From NCBI GenBank assembly GCA_043729515.1, contig JAYTLK010000111.1, forward strand, positions 1-51,446: DNA of 51,446 nucleotides, given 5' to 3'. Of this stretch, positions 32,554-41,464 are shown piece after piece. The notes beneath the pieces are model-generated. The model saw only the letters and a program-made list of their open reading frames with translations. It was not told where the DNA came from and ran no database searches. The DNA comes from JANXSS01 sp043729515. Its GTDB lineage: Bacteria; Pseudomonadota; Gammaproteobacteria; Burkholderiales; Burkholderiaceae_D. The translations under genes and the position numbers were made by a program. How positions within the stretch are numbered: position 1 is the stretch's first letter; every line of letters starts with the position of its first letter.

Positions 32554-34123
32554 GTTTGCCCAGGCGCGCAATCAGCGCCGGCGCCAGCAGGCGGCCTGCC
32601 CGCGCCAGATCCGCAACGCACCGATGGCGCTCACGCTGGCGTCGTTGCTCACCGCTTTGCTCACGTCATTGGCGTCGCCGGCGGTGCATGCAGGCGAGTG
32701 GAAATTCGTGCCCAGCGTGTCGGTGACCGAGACGCTGACCGACAACGTGCGTCTGGCCGGACGTGGTGGCGAAGAAGGCGATCTGGTCACGCAAGTATCC
32801 CCTGGATTCACGCTGAGCAATAACAGCGCGCTTCTCAAGGCCCGCATCAACTATGCATTGCAGGCCAATCTGTATGCCACCAGCAGCACGGCTTCGTCTT
32901 TCTCCAATCTGCTCAATGCGAATGTAGCAGCGACCCTGATCCGCGACCTGCTCTACATGGATGCAATCGCCTCCATCTCTCAGCAAAGCGCGTCGATCTT
33001 CGGGCCGATTTCTTTCAACAACACGAACGTCAATGGCAACCAGGCCAGCGTGCGCAGTTACAGCATCAGTCCCTACCTGCTTAACCGCTACGGCAATTTC
33101 GCCACCTCGCAACTGCGCTACACGCATGAAGGTGTCAGCTCCAATTCATCCCTGTTGTCGAGTACGAACACCGACCGTCTGAACTTGCAGGTCAACAGCG
33201 GACCGCGCTACATCCGGACCAACTGGGGGCTGCAGGCTTCGACCCAGAAAACCACCTACAACGACCTGCAGTCAGTCGACCAGAGCACTGCCAGCGTCTA
33301 TGGCGGCTATGGCATCGTGCCGACGCTGCGTCTGACGGCAACCGGCGGCTACGAAAAAAACACCTATTTCACCCGTGGCGAGAAACCGGAAGGCGCGTTC
33401 TACAACGCAGGTTTCAGCTGGACGCCGTCTTCACGTACCAGCGTGGCTGCCACAGCCGGCCACCGCTACTTCGGCAATACCTATTTTCTGGCAGCCAATC
33501 ACCGTGCGCGCAATACCGTCTTCAGCATCAACTACAACGAAGACGTCACCAGCTCGCAGGGGCAGTTCGAGAGTGTCGGCCTGATCAACACCTCGAGTCA
33601 GCTCAATTTGCTGTATGCGCCGCAGATTGCCGACTCTGCCGCCCGCCAGATATTCGTCGATTCGCTGATCAAGCAATTCAACCTGCCGACCTCGCTGGCA
33701 GTGCCGATCAATTCATTCACGAACCAGTATTTCCTGCAAAAGAATTTCCAGGCGTCGGTGGCGATGAGCGGCTCGCGCAGCACGCTGATCGGCACCCTCT
33801 TCGATACCCGCCGCATTCCCTTGTCTGAAGTGACGTTCGTCGGCCGGGATGACAACATCAAGCAGATCGGCGCCAGCCTGTCAGGCACCTTGCAGCTGAA
33901 CGGCCGCGCCAGCGCGTTCTCGACGTTGTCCGTCACCCGCAATGCCGCCTTGACGACAAACCGCCACGATACCTACCGGCTGCTTCGGGTCGGCATGACC
34001 ACGACTTTCCAACCGCGGCTCAATGGCAGCATCGAGGCCCGGCACTCGCAACAGAGTTCCGATTTTTTCGGTGGCGACATTCGCGAGAATGCGATCACTG
34101 CCTCGGTCCTCATGCAGTTTTAA
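32534..34123 (+). CDS. PEP-CTERM system-associated outer-membrane barrel protein
   Basis: The 529-residue protein has an export signal (hydrophobic stretch about 32-50, cleavage near VHA), a start EWKFVPSVSVTETLTDNVRL and repeated amphipathic strands ending in TASVLMQF with a C-terminal Phe. It matches the uncharacterised outer-membrane family found in XrtA loci and probably forms the polysaccharide exit or a porin. The ATG at 32534 lies inside the Tyr-cluster codons of the kinase gene and has an AGGAAG site; it gives a long N-region, so an ATG at 32624 is an alternative. Confidence 0.88.
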   Translation: MAITTTEFAQARNQRRRQQAACPRQIRNAPMALTLASLLTALLTSLASPAVHAGEWKFVPSVSVTETLTDNVRLAGRGGEEGDLVTQVSPGFTLSNNSALLKARINYALQANLYATSSTASSFSNLLNANVAATLIRDLLYMDAIASISQQSASIFGPISFNNTNVNGNQASVRSYSISPYLLNRYGNFATSQLRYTHEGVSSNSSLLSSTNTDRLNLQVNSGPRYIRTNWGLQASTQKTTYNDLQSVDQSTASVYGGYGIVPTLRLTATGGYEKNTYFTRGEKPEGAFYNAGFSWTPSSRTSVAATAGHRYFGNTYFLAANHRARNTVFSINYNEDVTSSQGQFESVGLINTSSQLNLLYAPQIADSAARQIFVDSLIKQFNLPTSLAVPINSFTNQYFLQKNFQASVAMSGSRSTLIGTLFDTRRIPLSEVTFVGRDDNIKQIGASLSGTLQLNGRASAFSTLSVTRNAALTTNRHDTYRLLRVGMTTTFQPRLNGSIEARHSQQSSDFFGGDIRENAITASVLMQF

Positions 34124-34136
34124 GGATGTTCGTCGC

Positions 34137-35165
34137 ATGTATGAATCTTTTTATGGCCTGACGGCCAAACCGTTCCAGCTCAAGCCTGATCCTTCCTTTT
34201 ATTACGGCAGCAAGGGGCACAAGCGGGCCATGGCCTACCTGGAATACGGTCTGTCGCAAGGCGAAGGTTTCATCGTCATCACCGGCGAAGTCGGGGCCGG
34301 CAAGACGACGCTGGTGCGCAACCTGTTTCGCGAGCTCGATTCCGGCAAGATCCAGGCCGCCCAGATCGTCAACACGCATCTCGATTCCGACGATACGCTG
34401 CGCATGGTTGCCGGCGCCTTCGGTCTCGAGTTCGAGGGCGCCAGCAAGGCCACGCTGCTGACACGCATCGAACAGTTCCTGCGCCAGTGCGACCAGCATG
34501 GCAAGCGCGCCCTGCTGGTGGTCGACGAGGCGCAGAACCTGAGCCCGCAGACGGTGGAGGAATTGCGCATGTTGTCCAACTTCCAGACTGACGACAAATC
34601 CCTGCTCCAGACTTTCCTGCTGGGCCAGCCTGAATTTCGCAAGACCTTGTTGAGCCCGGAGATGCTGCAGCTGCGCCAGCGGGTGATTGCGACCTATCAC
34701 TTGGGCCCGATGGATGCGGCGGAAACCCGAACCTACATCGAGCACCGGCTGCAAACCGTCGGCTGGAAAGGCGATCCATCGATCGACGATGCGGCGTTCG
34801 CCGAAATTCACGCGTTCACCGGCGGCATCCCGCGCAAGATCAATACCTTGTGCGACCGCCTCTTTCTGATGGGGTATCTCGAGGAACTCCACGCTTTTTC
34901 CTTGCCGCAGATTCAGGAAGTCATCGGCGACGTGCAACAGGAATTCGACCTGCCGGCCGGTACCGACATGGGTGACGGCAATGATGGGGATGAACTGAGC
35001 ATGGCGTCGCTTGGCCTGTCTGGACGAAGCCGCTCCGACCTTGATCTCGACCTGATGGATGAACGCCTCTCGCGCATCGAACGCTCGGTGGTGTCGGTGC
35101 TCGATGCGCTTAAAAAAATCCTGTCGTCGCCCCGCCTGAAAAACCTTCCCAACGAGCCGCACTGA
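34137..35165 (+). CDS. XrtA/PEP-CTERM system-associated ATPase (ExeA-like)
   Basis: The 342-residue AAA ATPase starts MYESFYGLTAKPFQLKPDP, has Walker A TGEVGAGKTT and Walker B LLVVDEAQNLS, and resembles ExeA/GspA-type ATPases. It is one of the marker genes of XrtA loci; it may energise assembly of the export machinery across the peptidoglycan. The ATG at 34137 has AAGGA 9 bases upstream and follows the barrel gene by 13 bases. It ends with an acidic region and a short helical tail. Confidence 0.93.
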   Translation: MYESFYGLTAKPFQLKPDPSFYYGSKGHKRAMAYLEYGLSQGEGFIVITGEVGAGKTTLVRNLFRELDSGKIQAAQIVNTHLDSDDTLRMVAGAFGLEFEGASKATLLTRIEQFLRQCDQHGKRALLVVDEAQNLSPQTVEELRMLSNFQTDDKSLLQTFLLGQPEFRKTLLSPEMLQLRQRVIATYHLGPMDAAETRTYIEHRLQTVGWKGDPSIDDAAFAEIHAFTGGIPRKINTLCDRLFLMGYLEELHAFSLPQIQEVIGDVQQEFDLPAGTDMGDGNDGDELSMASLGLSGRSRSDLDLDLMDERLSRIERSVVSVLDALKKILSSPRLKNLPNEPH

Positions 35166-35169
35166 CATC

Positions 35170-36327
35170 ATGAATCAGCCTTCCACGACGCCTGCGTCGA
35201 GCATTCTCTGCGTCGTCGGTGCCCGTCCGAATTTCATGAAGATGGCGCCGATCATCGCCGCGCTCTCGGCACTCACCCCGCGCGTCGAGGTCAAGCTGGT
35301 GCACACTGGCCAGCACTATGATGTCGCGATGAATCATCAATACTTCGCCGCTCTCGGCATTCCGGACCCGGACATCAATCTCGAGGTTGGCTCCGGCAGC
35401 CACGCGATCCAGACCGCCGACGTCATGCGCCGCTTCGAACCGGCCCTGGACGACGTCAAGCCGACCGCGGTGCTGGTAGTGGGTGACGTCAATTCGACGA
35501 TCGCCTGCGCCCTGGTGGCGACGAAAAAAGGCGTGCCCGTGATTCATGTCGAAGCCGGCCTGCGCAGCTTCGACCGCGCCATGCCGGAAGAGATCAACCG
35601 GGTGCTGACCGACCAGATGTCGGACCTGCTGTTCACCACTGAAGAAAGCGGGCGCGACAACCTGCTGCGCGAGGGTATCGACGACCGCCGGATTCATTTC
35701 GTCGGCAACGTCATGATCGATACGCTGCGCCGCAATCTCGACCGCGCGATTCCGACCGCAACCATCGCTGCCGACGCCGGACGGCCGGGCTTCGGATCGG
35801 ATGCGCGCGGATACGCGATCCTGACCCTGCACCGGCCATCGAACGTGGACGATCGCGCGATCCTGGAATCCTTGCTGCAAACCGCAGCGCAGATCAGCCA
35901 GCGCACGCCGGTGATCTTTCCCCTGCATCCACGGACCCGGGCCACGATCGAGAAATTCGGTCTGGATGGCCTGCTCGATTCGCCGGACATCCTGCTGCTG
36001 CCGCCGATGGGCTACCTGGAAATGCTTGGCCTGATGAAGGATGCGCGGGTCGTGCTGACCGACTCCGGCGGCATTCAGGAGGAGACCACCGCGCTGGGCG
36101 TGCCCTGCATCACGCTGCGCAACAATACCGAGCGGCCGATCACGGTCGACGAAGGCACCAACACCATCGCAGGGCAAGATCCGGCCAGGATCATGTCGAT
36201 CTACGAGGACCTGCTGCAAGGCGGCGGCAAGGCTGGCCGTGTCCCGCAATTCTGGGATGGCCGTGCAGCCGAGCGCATTGCGGCGACCATCGCCGACTGG
36301 ATCAAGAAGGGATGCACCACATCATGA
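35170..36327 (+). CDS. wecB: UDP-N-acetylglucosamine 2-epimerase (non-hydrolysing)
   Basis: The 385-residue enzyme has CVVGARPNFMKMAPI, LVHTGQHYD, VIHVEAGLRSFDRAMPEEINR and TDSGGIQEETTALGVPC, the signature blocks of WecB. It interconverts UDP-GlcNAc and UDP-ManNAc in the cytoplasm, so the polymer probably contains ManNAc or a derivative such as ManNAcA. It lies 4 bases after the ATPase gene and overlaps the deacetylase start. Confidence 0.95.
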   Translation: MNQPSTTPASSILCVVGARPNFMKMAPIIAALSALTPRVEVKLVHTGQHYDVAMNHQYFAALGIPDPDINLEVGSGSHAIQTADVMRRFEPALDDVKPTAVLVVGDVNSTIACALVATKKGVPVIHVEAGLRSFDRAMPEEINRVLTDQMSDLLFTTEESGRDNLLREGIDDRRIHFVGNVMIDTLRRNLDRAIPTATIAADAGRPGFGSDARGYAILTLHRPSNVDDRAILESLLQTAAQISQRTPVIFPLHPRTRATIEKFGLDGLLDSPDILLLPPMGYLEMLGLMKDARVVLTDSGGIQEETTALGVPCITLRNNTERPITVDEGTNTIAGQDPARIMSIYEDLLQGGGKAGRVPQFWDGRAAERIAATIADWIKKGCTTS

Positions 36328-37226
36328 TGACCCTGGCACCAAACCGCAATCTGCCCTCGGCCACGATGCCGGGCGTGCAGGCCGCCATCCGGATTCGCAA
36401 TGCAATGACGATCGACGTCGAAGATTATTTTCAGGTCTCCGCTTTCGCGCCGCATATTTCCCGCGACAGCTGGCCGGCCCGCGAATGCCGGGTCGAAGCA
36501 AACATCGACCGCATTCTCGGCATTCTGTCTGCAGCGAACGTCACTGCCACTTTCTTTACATTGGGCTGGATCGCCGAACGCTATCCGGCGATGGTGCGAC
36601 GGATCGTCGCTGGCGGTCACGAGCTGGCCAGTCATGGCTACGGTCACCTGCGCGCGTCCGACCAGGACCGTTTGGAATTCACCGACGACATCCGCCGCAG
36701 CAAGGCGCTGCTGGAAGACATCGGCGGCCAGGAAGTGATTGGCTATCGGGCACCGAGTTTTTCGATCGGCGCCACCAATCTCTGGACCCTGGATGCGCTT
36801 CTGGAAAACGGGTATCGCTACAGTTCGAGCATCTATCCGATCAAGCATGATCACTACGGCATGCCGGAGGCACCGCGCTTCGCGTTTTATCCGAACGGCA
36901 AGGATGGTCTGCTGGAGGTGCCGATCACGACCGTGCGCCTGATGAACCGGAACCTGCCGGCCGGTGGCGGTGGGTATTTCCGTTTGCTGCCGTATGCCGC
37001 CTCGCGCTGGCTGATGCAACGGGTGAACCGCGACGACCGGCAATCGGCAATCTTCTATTTTCATCCATGGGAGATCGATCCGGGCCAGCCACGCCAGCCT
37101 GACATCGGTTTCAAGACCCGCTTCCGGCATTACGTGAACCTGACCCGCATGGAAAACCGGATCCGGGCATTGACCCGTGATTTCGAATGGGATCGGATGG
37201 ACCGGATCTTCCTGGGACGAGCATGA
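36324..37226 (+). CDS. XrtA system polysaccharide deacetylase
   Basis: The 300-residue NodB-fold protein has AMTIDVEDYFQVSAF (catalytic Asp pair), a metal-binding GGHELASHGYGH and an RAPSFSIG motif, and a C-terminal DUF3473-type region (IFYFHPWEIDPGQPRQP). It removes N-acetyl groups from the polymer or its precursor. No signal peptide is visible, as in other XrtA-associated members. The ATG at 36324 overlaps the wecB stop (ATGA); an ATG at 36312 is an alternative but sits directly on the AGAAGG site. Confidence 0.92.
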   Translation: MMTLAPNRNLPSATMPGVQAAIRIRNAMTIDVEDYFQVSAFAPHISRDSWPARECRVEANIDRILGILSAANVTATFFTLGWIAERYPAMVRRIVAGGHELASHGYGHLRASDQDRLEFTDDIRRSKALLEDIGGQEVIGYRAPSFSIGATNLWTLDALLENGYRYSSSIYPIKHDHYGMPEAPRFAFYPNGKDGLLEVPITTVRLMNRNLPAGGGGYFRLLPYAASRWLMQRVNRDDRQSAIFYFHPWEIDPGQPRQPDIGFKTRFRHYVNLTRMENRIRALTRDFEWDRMDRIFLGRA

Positions 37227-38398
37227 ATTCGATCGTCGAACCGTTGCGGGACCCTGCAAACGGGTCGCCTGCTGCGGTCGGGCACGGCACTGTTGTTGCC
37301 GGTGGCGTGGCGGGCCGATCTGGCCCGTCCGGCCTATCCGGCGGCGAGCGTGCGGCTGGCGCCGGCGTGCAGGTGCGGCTGATGACGCCAGCTGACATGA
37401 CGCGGTGGGATGCATTCGTCCAGACCTGTCCGGAAGCGACGTTCTTCCACCGCGCCGGCTGGCAGCCGGTGATAGAGCGTGCTTTTGGCCACAAGACATT
37501 TTTCTATCTCGCCGAGCGCGCCGGACAGATCGAAGGCATCTTGTCGCTTTGCCAGATCAAGAGTCCCCTGTTCGGCCACTCGCTCGGCTCATTGCCGTTC
37601 TGTGTCTATGGCGGCGTGGCGGCCATGTCGGAAGAAGCGCGCCAGGCGCTTGATGCTGCCGCCCTGGCGCTGGCGGCCCGGCTGCAGGTCGGGCATCTGG
37701 AATACCGCACCATCCTGCCGGCGCACCCGAATGACCCGCAGTGGCATGGCAAGGAATTGTATGTGACCTTTCGCAAGGCCATCAGCGGCGACGACGACGC
37801 CAACATGAATGCGATTCCACGCAAGCAGCGCGCGATGGTACGCAAGGGAATCAAGGCTGGCCTGACCGGCGAAGTCGATCAGACGGTCGACCGGTTCTTC
37901 ACCGCCTATTCGACCAGCGTGCATCGACTTGGCACACCCGTTTTCTCCAAAAAATACTTTCGCATCCTGAAAGACGTATTCGCCGAGGATTGCGAGATCC
38001 GCACCATTGTCAAGGACGACCAGATCGTGGCGGCGGTGATGAGCTTCTTCTTTCGCGATGAAGTCATCCCCTATTACGGCGGCGGCATGCCGGCGGCACG
38101 CGACTTTGCAGGCAACGATTTCATGTACTGGAACCTGATGCAGACGGCGGCTGCACGCGGTTGTCGCATCTTCGATTTCGGTCGCAGCAAGCTCGGCACC
38201 GGCGCTTATGATTTCAAGAAAAACTGGGGCTTCGAGGCGCAGCCGCTGGCCTATGAGTACCGGCTGCAGAAGGCGACCGCCGTGCCGGACAACAATCCGC
38301 TGAATCCGAAATACCAGCTTTTCATCAAGCTGTGGCGCAAGCTGCCGCTGCCGGTTGCCAACTTGCTGGGGCCGCACATCGTCAAGGATCTGGGCTAG
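37223..38398 (+). CDS. FemAB-related XrtA/PEP-CTERM system protein
   Basis: The 391-residue protein has two GNAT-like halves (RLMTPADMTRWDAFVQTCPE, HRAGWQPVIERAFGHKTFFY, and PYYGGGMPAARDFAGNDFMYW with IFDFGRSKLGTGAYDFKKNW) typical of FemAB acyltransferases. FemAB proteins use aminoacyl-tRNA to add residues to a glycan precursor. It starts with an ATGA overlap and has an unusual Gly/Ala-rich 45-residue N-terminal extension before the conserved part. It may decorate the polymer repeat. Confidence 0.91.
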   Translation: MNSIVEPLRDPANGSPAAVGHGTVVAGGVAGRSGPSGLSGGERAAGAGVQVRLMTPADMTRWDAFVQTCPEATFFHRAGWQPVIERAFGHKTFFYLAERAGQIEGILSLCQIKSPLFGHSLGSLPFCVYGGVAAMSEEARQALDAAALALAARLQVGHLEYRTILPAHPNDPQWHGKELYVTFRKAISGDDDANMNAIPRKQRAMVRKGIKAGLTGEVDQTVDRFFTAYSTSVHRLGTPVFSKKYFRILKDVFAEDCEIRTIVKDDQIVAAVMSFFFRDEVIPYYGGGMPAARDFAGNDFMYWNLMQTAAARGCRIFDFGRSKLGTGAYDFKKNWGFEAQPLAYEYRLQKATAVPDNNPLNPKYQLFIKLWRKLPLPVANLLGPHIVKDLG

Positions 38399-38401
38399 TT
38401 C

Positions 38402-39700
38402 GTGGACAATTTGCTTCTGCTGATCCATCGGATGCCCTACCCGCCCAACAAGGGCGACAAGATCCGCTCGTATCACCTGCTGCGGCACCTGGCACAGCGT
38501 TACCGCGTCCATCTGGGCACCTTCATCGACGATGCCGACGACTGGCGGCATGTACCGGTGGTGGAGGCGCTGTGCACCAGCGCGCATTTTGCCGCGCTCG
38601 ATCCGCGCATGGCGCGCATTCGCAGTCTGGGCGCCTTGCTGGGCAACCGTTCGCTGTCTCTCGATTATTATCGCGATCACAAATTGACGCGTTGGGTAAG
38701 CGATACCATGCGTACCCGGAAAATCGACCGCATCCTGGTGTTTTCCTCCGCCATGGCGCAATACGCACAGCCCTATCCTGCAGCGCGACGGATCGTGGAT
38801 TTCTGCGACATTGATTCCGACAAGTGGCGCCAGTACGCGCAGAAGAAACGCTTTCCGATGAGCTGGCTGTATGGCCATGAAGCACGTCAATTGCTGCGCT
38901 ACGAGCGCCAGGTCGCACGCGAATGCGATGCCGCATTGTTCGTCTCCGAGCCCGAAGCCGCACTGTTTCGCACGCTGGCGCCGGAGAGCGCCGCCAAGAC
39001 CGGGTTTTTCAACAATGGCGTCGATACCGACTACTTTTCGCCGGCGCCGGTGCATGCCAACCCCTATCCCGCCGCCACGCGTGCCATCGTCTTCACCGGC
39101 GCCATGGATTACTGGCCCAACATCGACGCCGTGCAATGGTTTGCCGAAGAGGTCTTTCCGGCCGTCCGTGCGCGCGAGCCGGCAGCACGCTTCATCATCG
39201 TCGGCGCACGGCCGACGGCGCAGGTGCAGGCCCTGGCGCAGATCGACGGCATCGACGTCACCGGCACCGTGCCGGACGTGCGGCCGTTCATCGCGCATGC
39301 CGCAATGAGCGTGGCACCGCTGCGGATCGCGCGTGGCATCCAGAACAAGGTGCTCGAGGCGATGGCGATGGCGCAGGTGGTGGTGGTGTCGCCGCAGGCG
39401 CTCGAGGGCATCGAGGCAACTGTCGGGCGCGACTTGCTGCTGGCGCGGGATGCCGCCGACACCATCGCCACCATTGCCGCGCAACTTGCCGCACCGAACC
39501 TGCAGATGGGCACGGCGGCCAGGGCCCGCGTTGAACAACGTTATGGCTGGTCAGCAAACCTGGCTTGCATCGATGCACTGCTAGACGGCGGATCGGTGCC
39601 GCAGCCGGGATCTGCGGCAGCCGGTGCAGAATCGGCAGCATCAACAACAAGTACGGCCACTGCTGCGGTCGCCATCACCGGAGCACCGGCATGCTCATAA
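38402..39700 (+). CDS. XrtA/PEP-CTERM glycosyltransferase Stp1-type
   Basis: The 432-residue GT-B protein starts with GTG (MDNLLLLIHRMPYPPNKGDK), has a donor-binding half with FTGAMDYWPNIDAVQWFAEE and EAMAMAQVVVVSPQALEGI, as in the PEP-CTERM stp1 family. It should add a sugar to the lipid-linked repeat at the cytoplasmic side. The C-terminus has a low-complexity Ala/Ser/Thr tail (about 400-432). It overlaps the xrtA start by 10 bases. Confidence 0.92.
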   Translation: MDNLLLLIHRMPYPPNKGDKIRSYHLLRHLAQRYRVHLGTFIDDADDWRHVPVVEALCTSAHFAALDPRMARIRSLGALLGNRSLSLDYYRDHKLTRWVSDTMRTRKIDRILVFSSAMAQYAQPYPAARRIVDFCDIDSDKWRQYAQKKRFPMSWLYGHEARQLLRYERQVARECDAALFVSEPEAALFRTLAPESAAKTGFFNNGVDTDYFSPAPVHANPYPAATRAIVFTGAMDYWPNIDAVQWFAEEVFPAVRAREPAARFIIVGARPTAQVQALAQIDGIDVTGTVPDVRPFIAHAAMSVAPLRIARGIQNKVLEAMAMAQVVVVSPQALEGIEATVGRDLLLARDAADTIATIAAQLAAPNLQMGTAARARVEQRYGWSANLACIDALLDGGSVPQPGSAAAGAESAASTTSTATAAVAITGAPACS

Positions 39701-41463
39701 GACCTCCCGCACCGGTCATCGATACGGCGACCGGCAGACACCGCAACAATCGGTCGCTGATGATCGGCATCGCGATCACGCTTGCCCTGCTGGCGCCGTT
39801 TCTGTTTTATTTCGATACCGCCCGCTCGATCGTCGCCATCTGGAACAGCTCCGAAACCTTTGCGCACGGCTACATCATCCTGCCCATCAGCCTGTGGCTG
39901 ATCTGGCGCCGGCGCGAGAATTTCCGTGCGTTGCCGCCGCAGCCCTGGTGGCCGGCGCTGGCACTGATCGCCGTGGTCGGCATGGGCTGGTTCGTGGCCC
40001 GAATGGGCGCGGTGCAGGTGGTGATGCAGTACGCCTTCGCCGCCCTGATTCCTGCCATCGCCCTGGCAGTGTTCGGGCGGCGCCTGGCCTGGTCGCTCGC
40101 CTTTCCCCTGCTGTTCGTCCTGCTGGCGGTGCCGTTCGGTGACGTCTTCATCGATCCGCTGATTTCCTTCACGGCCGACTTCACGGTGCGCGCCCTGCAG
40201 ATCACCGGCATTCCGGTGCTGCGCAACGGCACCCGTTTCGAGATTCCCTCCGGCAGCTGGTCAGTGGTCGAAGCCTGCAGCGGCGTGCGCTACCTGATTT
40301 CCTCGATCACGCTCGGCTGCCTGTATGCCTACCTGACCTATCGATCGACGCTGCGCCGGGCAGCCTTCATGCTCACCGCAGTGCTGGTGCCGATCCTGGC
40401 CAATGGCCTGCGCGCCTACATGATCGTGATGATCGGCCACCTCAGCGGCATGACCATGGCGGTTGGCTTCGACCATCTGATCTACGGCTGGGTATTCTTC
40501 GGCCTGGTCATGTTCCTGATGTTCTGGATCGGCAGCTACTGGCGTGAAGACCCTGTTGCACAGCCGGCGGCTACACTGGTTGGCCCGGCGTCGGCCGCAA
40601 CTCTTGCATCGGCCGCAGGTACCGCGCTGAACGTCGCCTCGCCACGGGCCGCGTCACCGCGCGCCATGTTGGCCATTGCGATCGCCGTCGTGGCAGTCAG
40701 CGCGATCTGGCCGCTGCTGGCGACCTACAATGACCGCGTCACCTTCAACCCGGCGCCGGTACAACTTGCCGCGCCGGCAGTGGCATGGGAACGCGCCGCC
40801 AATTCGCCGATCACCACGCTGCCGACCGGCCCGGATGCAAATACAGGTGCAAATACAGGTGCAGGTGCAGCTGCAGGGATGATGCCAGCCACGACGAGCA
40901 CCTCGCTTGCAGCCAGATGGGCGCCGCGCTTTGCGATGCCTGATGCCCGCTTCGTGGCCAGCTTCGTGCCGCCCGCCAATGGTGCCGACAATGCCGGCAA
41001 CCCTGCAACTGCGGCAGGCGTCGGCACTCCTGCAAACACGACGCCGGTCGACCTGACCATCCTCTATTACCGCAACCAGCGCAACGACAAGGCGTTGATC
41101 AGTTCGACCAATCGACTGGTCAATGAAAAGGATGCCTATCATCAGGTCCGCAGTTCGGTGCGCACCGAGCGCATCGGCACCCGCCAGCTGGCAGTGCGGG
41201 AAGCTGAACTCGCTGGACCAGGCGCCAACCTGCTGGTCTGGAGCTGGTACTGGATCGACGGCGACTACACGGCCAGCAACTACGGCGGCAAGTTGATGGA
41301 AGCGCGCGCCAAGTTGCTGTTTCGTGGCGACGATGGCGCTGCCCTGCTGCTGGCCACTCCGGTGGGCGTCGACGCCGACGCCGGACGCACTCGCCTGCGC
41401 GCGTTCCTGGCCGCCGCTCTGCCAGGGATCGACGCTGCACTGGCTGATGCAGGGAAACGCTGA
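39691..41463 (+). CDS. xrtA: Exosortase A fused to an EpsI domain
   Basis: The 590-residue protein has about eight membrane helices in the first 300 residues and the exosortase catalytic residues: Cys196 in VEACSGVRYL, Arg241 in NGLRAYM and His262 in FDHLIYGW. This is the membrane protease/transpeptidase that cuts PEP-CTERM signals such as that of the PepA-like protein. The C-terminal 200 residues (VDLTILYYRNQRNDKALIS, LVWSWYWIDGDYTASNYGGK) form an EpsI domain, often a separate gene. A low-complexity linker (about 380-430) contains tandem ANTG units. Confidence 0.95.
   Translation: MLIRPPAPVIDTATGRHRNNRSLMIGIAITLALLAPFLFYFDTARSIVAIWNSSETFAHGYIILPISLWLIWRRRENFRALPPQPWWPALALIAVVGMGWFVARMGAVQVVMQYAFAALIPAIALAVFGRRLAWSLAFPLLFVLLAVPFGDVFIDPLISFTADFTVRALQITGIPVLRNGTRFEIPSGSWSVVEACSGVRYLISSITLGCLYAYLTYRSTLRRAAFMLTAVLVPILANGLRAYMIVMIGHLSGMTMAVGFDHLIYGWVFFGLVMFLMFWIGSYWREDPVAQPAATLVGPASAATLASAAGTALNVASPRAASPRAMLAIAIAVVAVSAIWPLLATYNDRVTFNPAPVQLAAPAVAWERAANSPITTLPTGPDANTGANTGAGAAAGMMPATTSTSLAARWAPRFAMPDARFVASFVPPANGADNAGNPATAAGVGTPANTTPVDLTILYYRNQRNDKALISSTNRLVNEKDAYHQVRSSVRTERIGTRQLAVREAELAGPGANLLVWSWYWIDGDYTASNYGGKLMEARAKLLFRGDDGAALLLATPVGVDADAGRTRLRAFLAAALPGIDAALADAGKR
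40836..40877 (+). repeat. In-frame tandem repeat in the XrtA-EpsI linker
   Basis: Two perfect 12-base units TGCAAATACAGG are followed by degenerate TGCAGG units. They encode ANTG-type residues in the linker, in frame, so unit loss or gain would only change linker length. Confidence 0.85.
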
Positions 41464-41464
41464 C

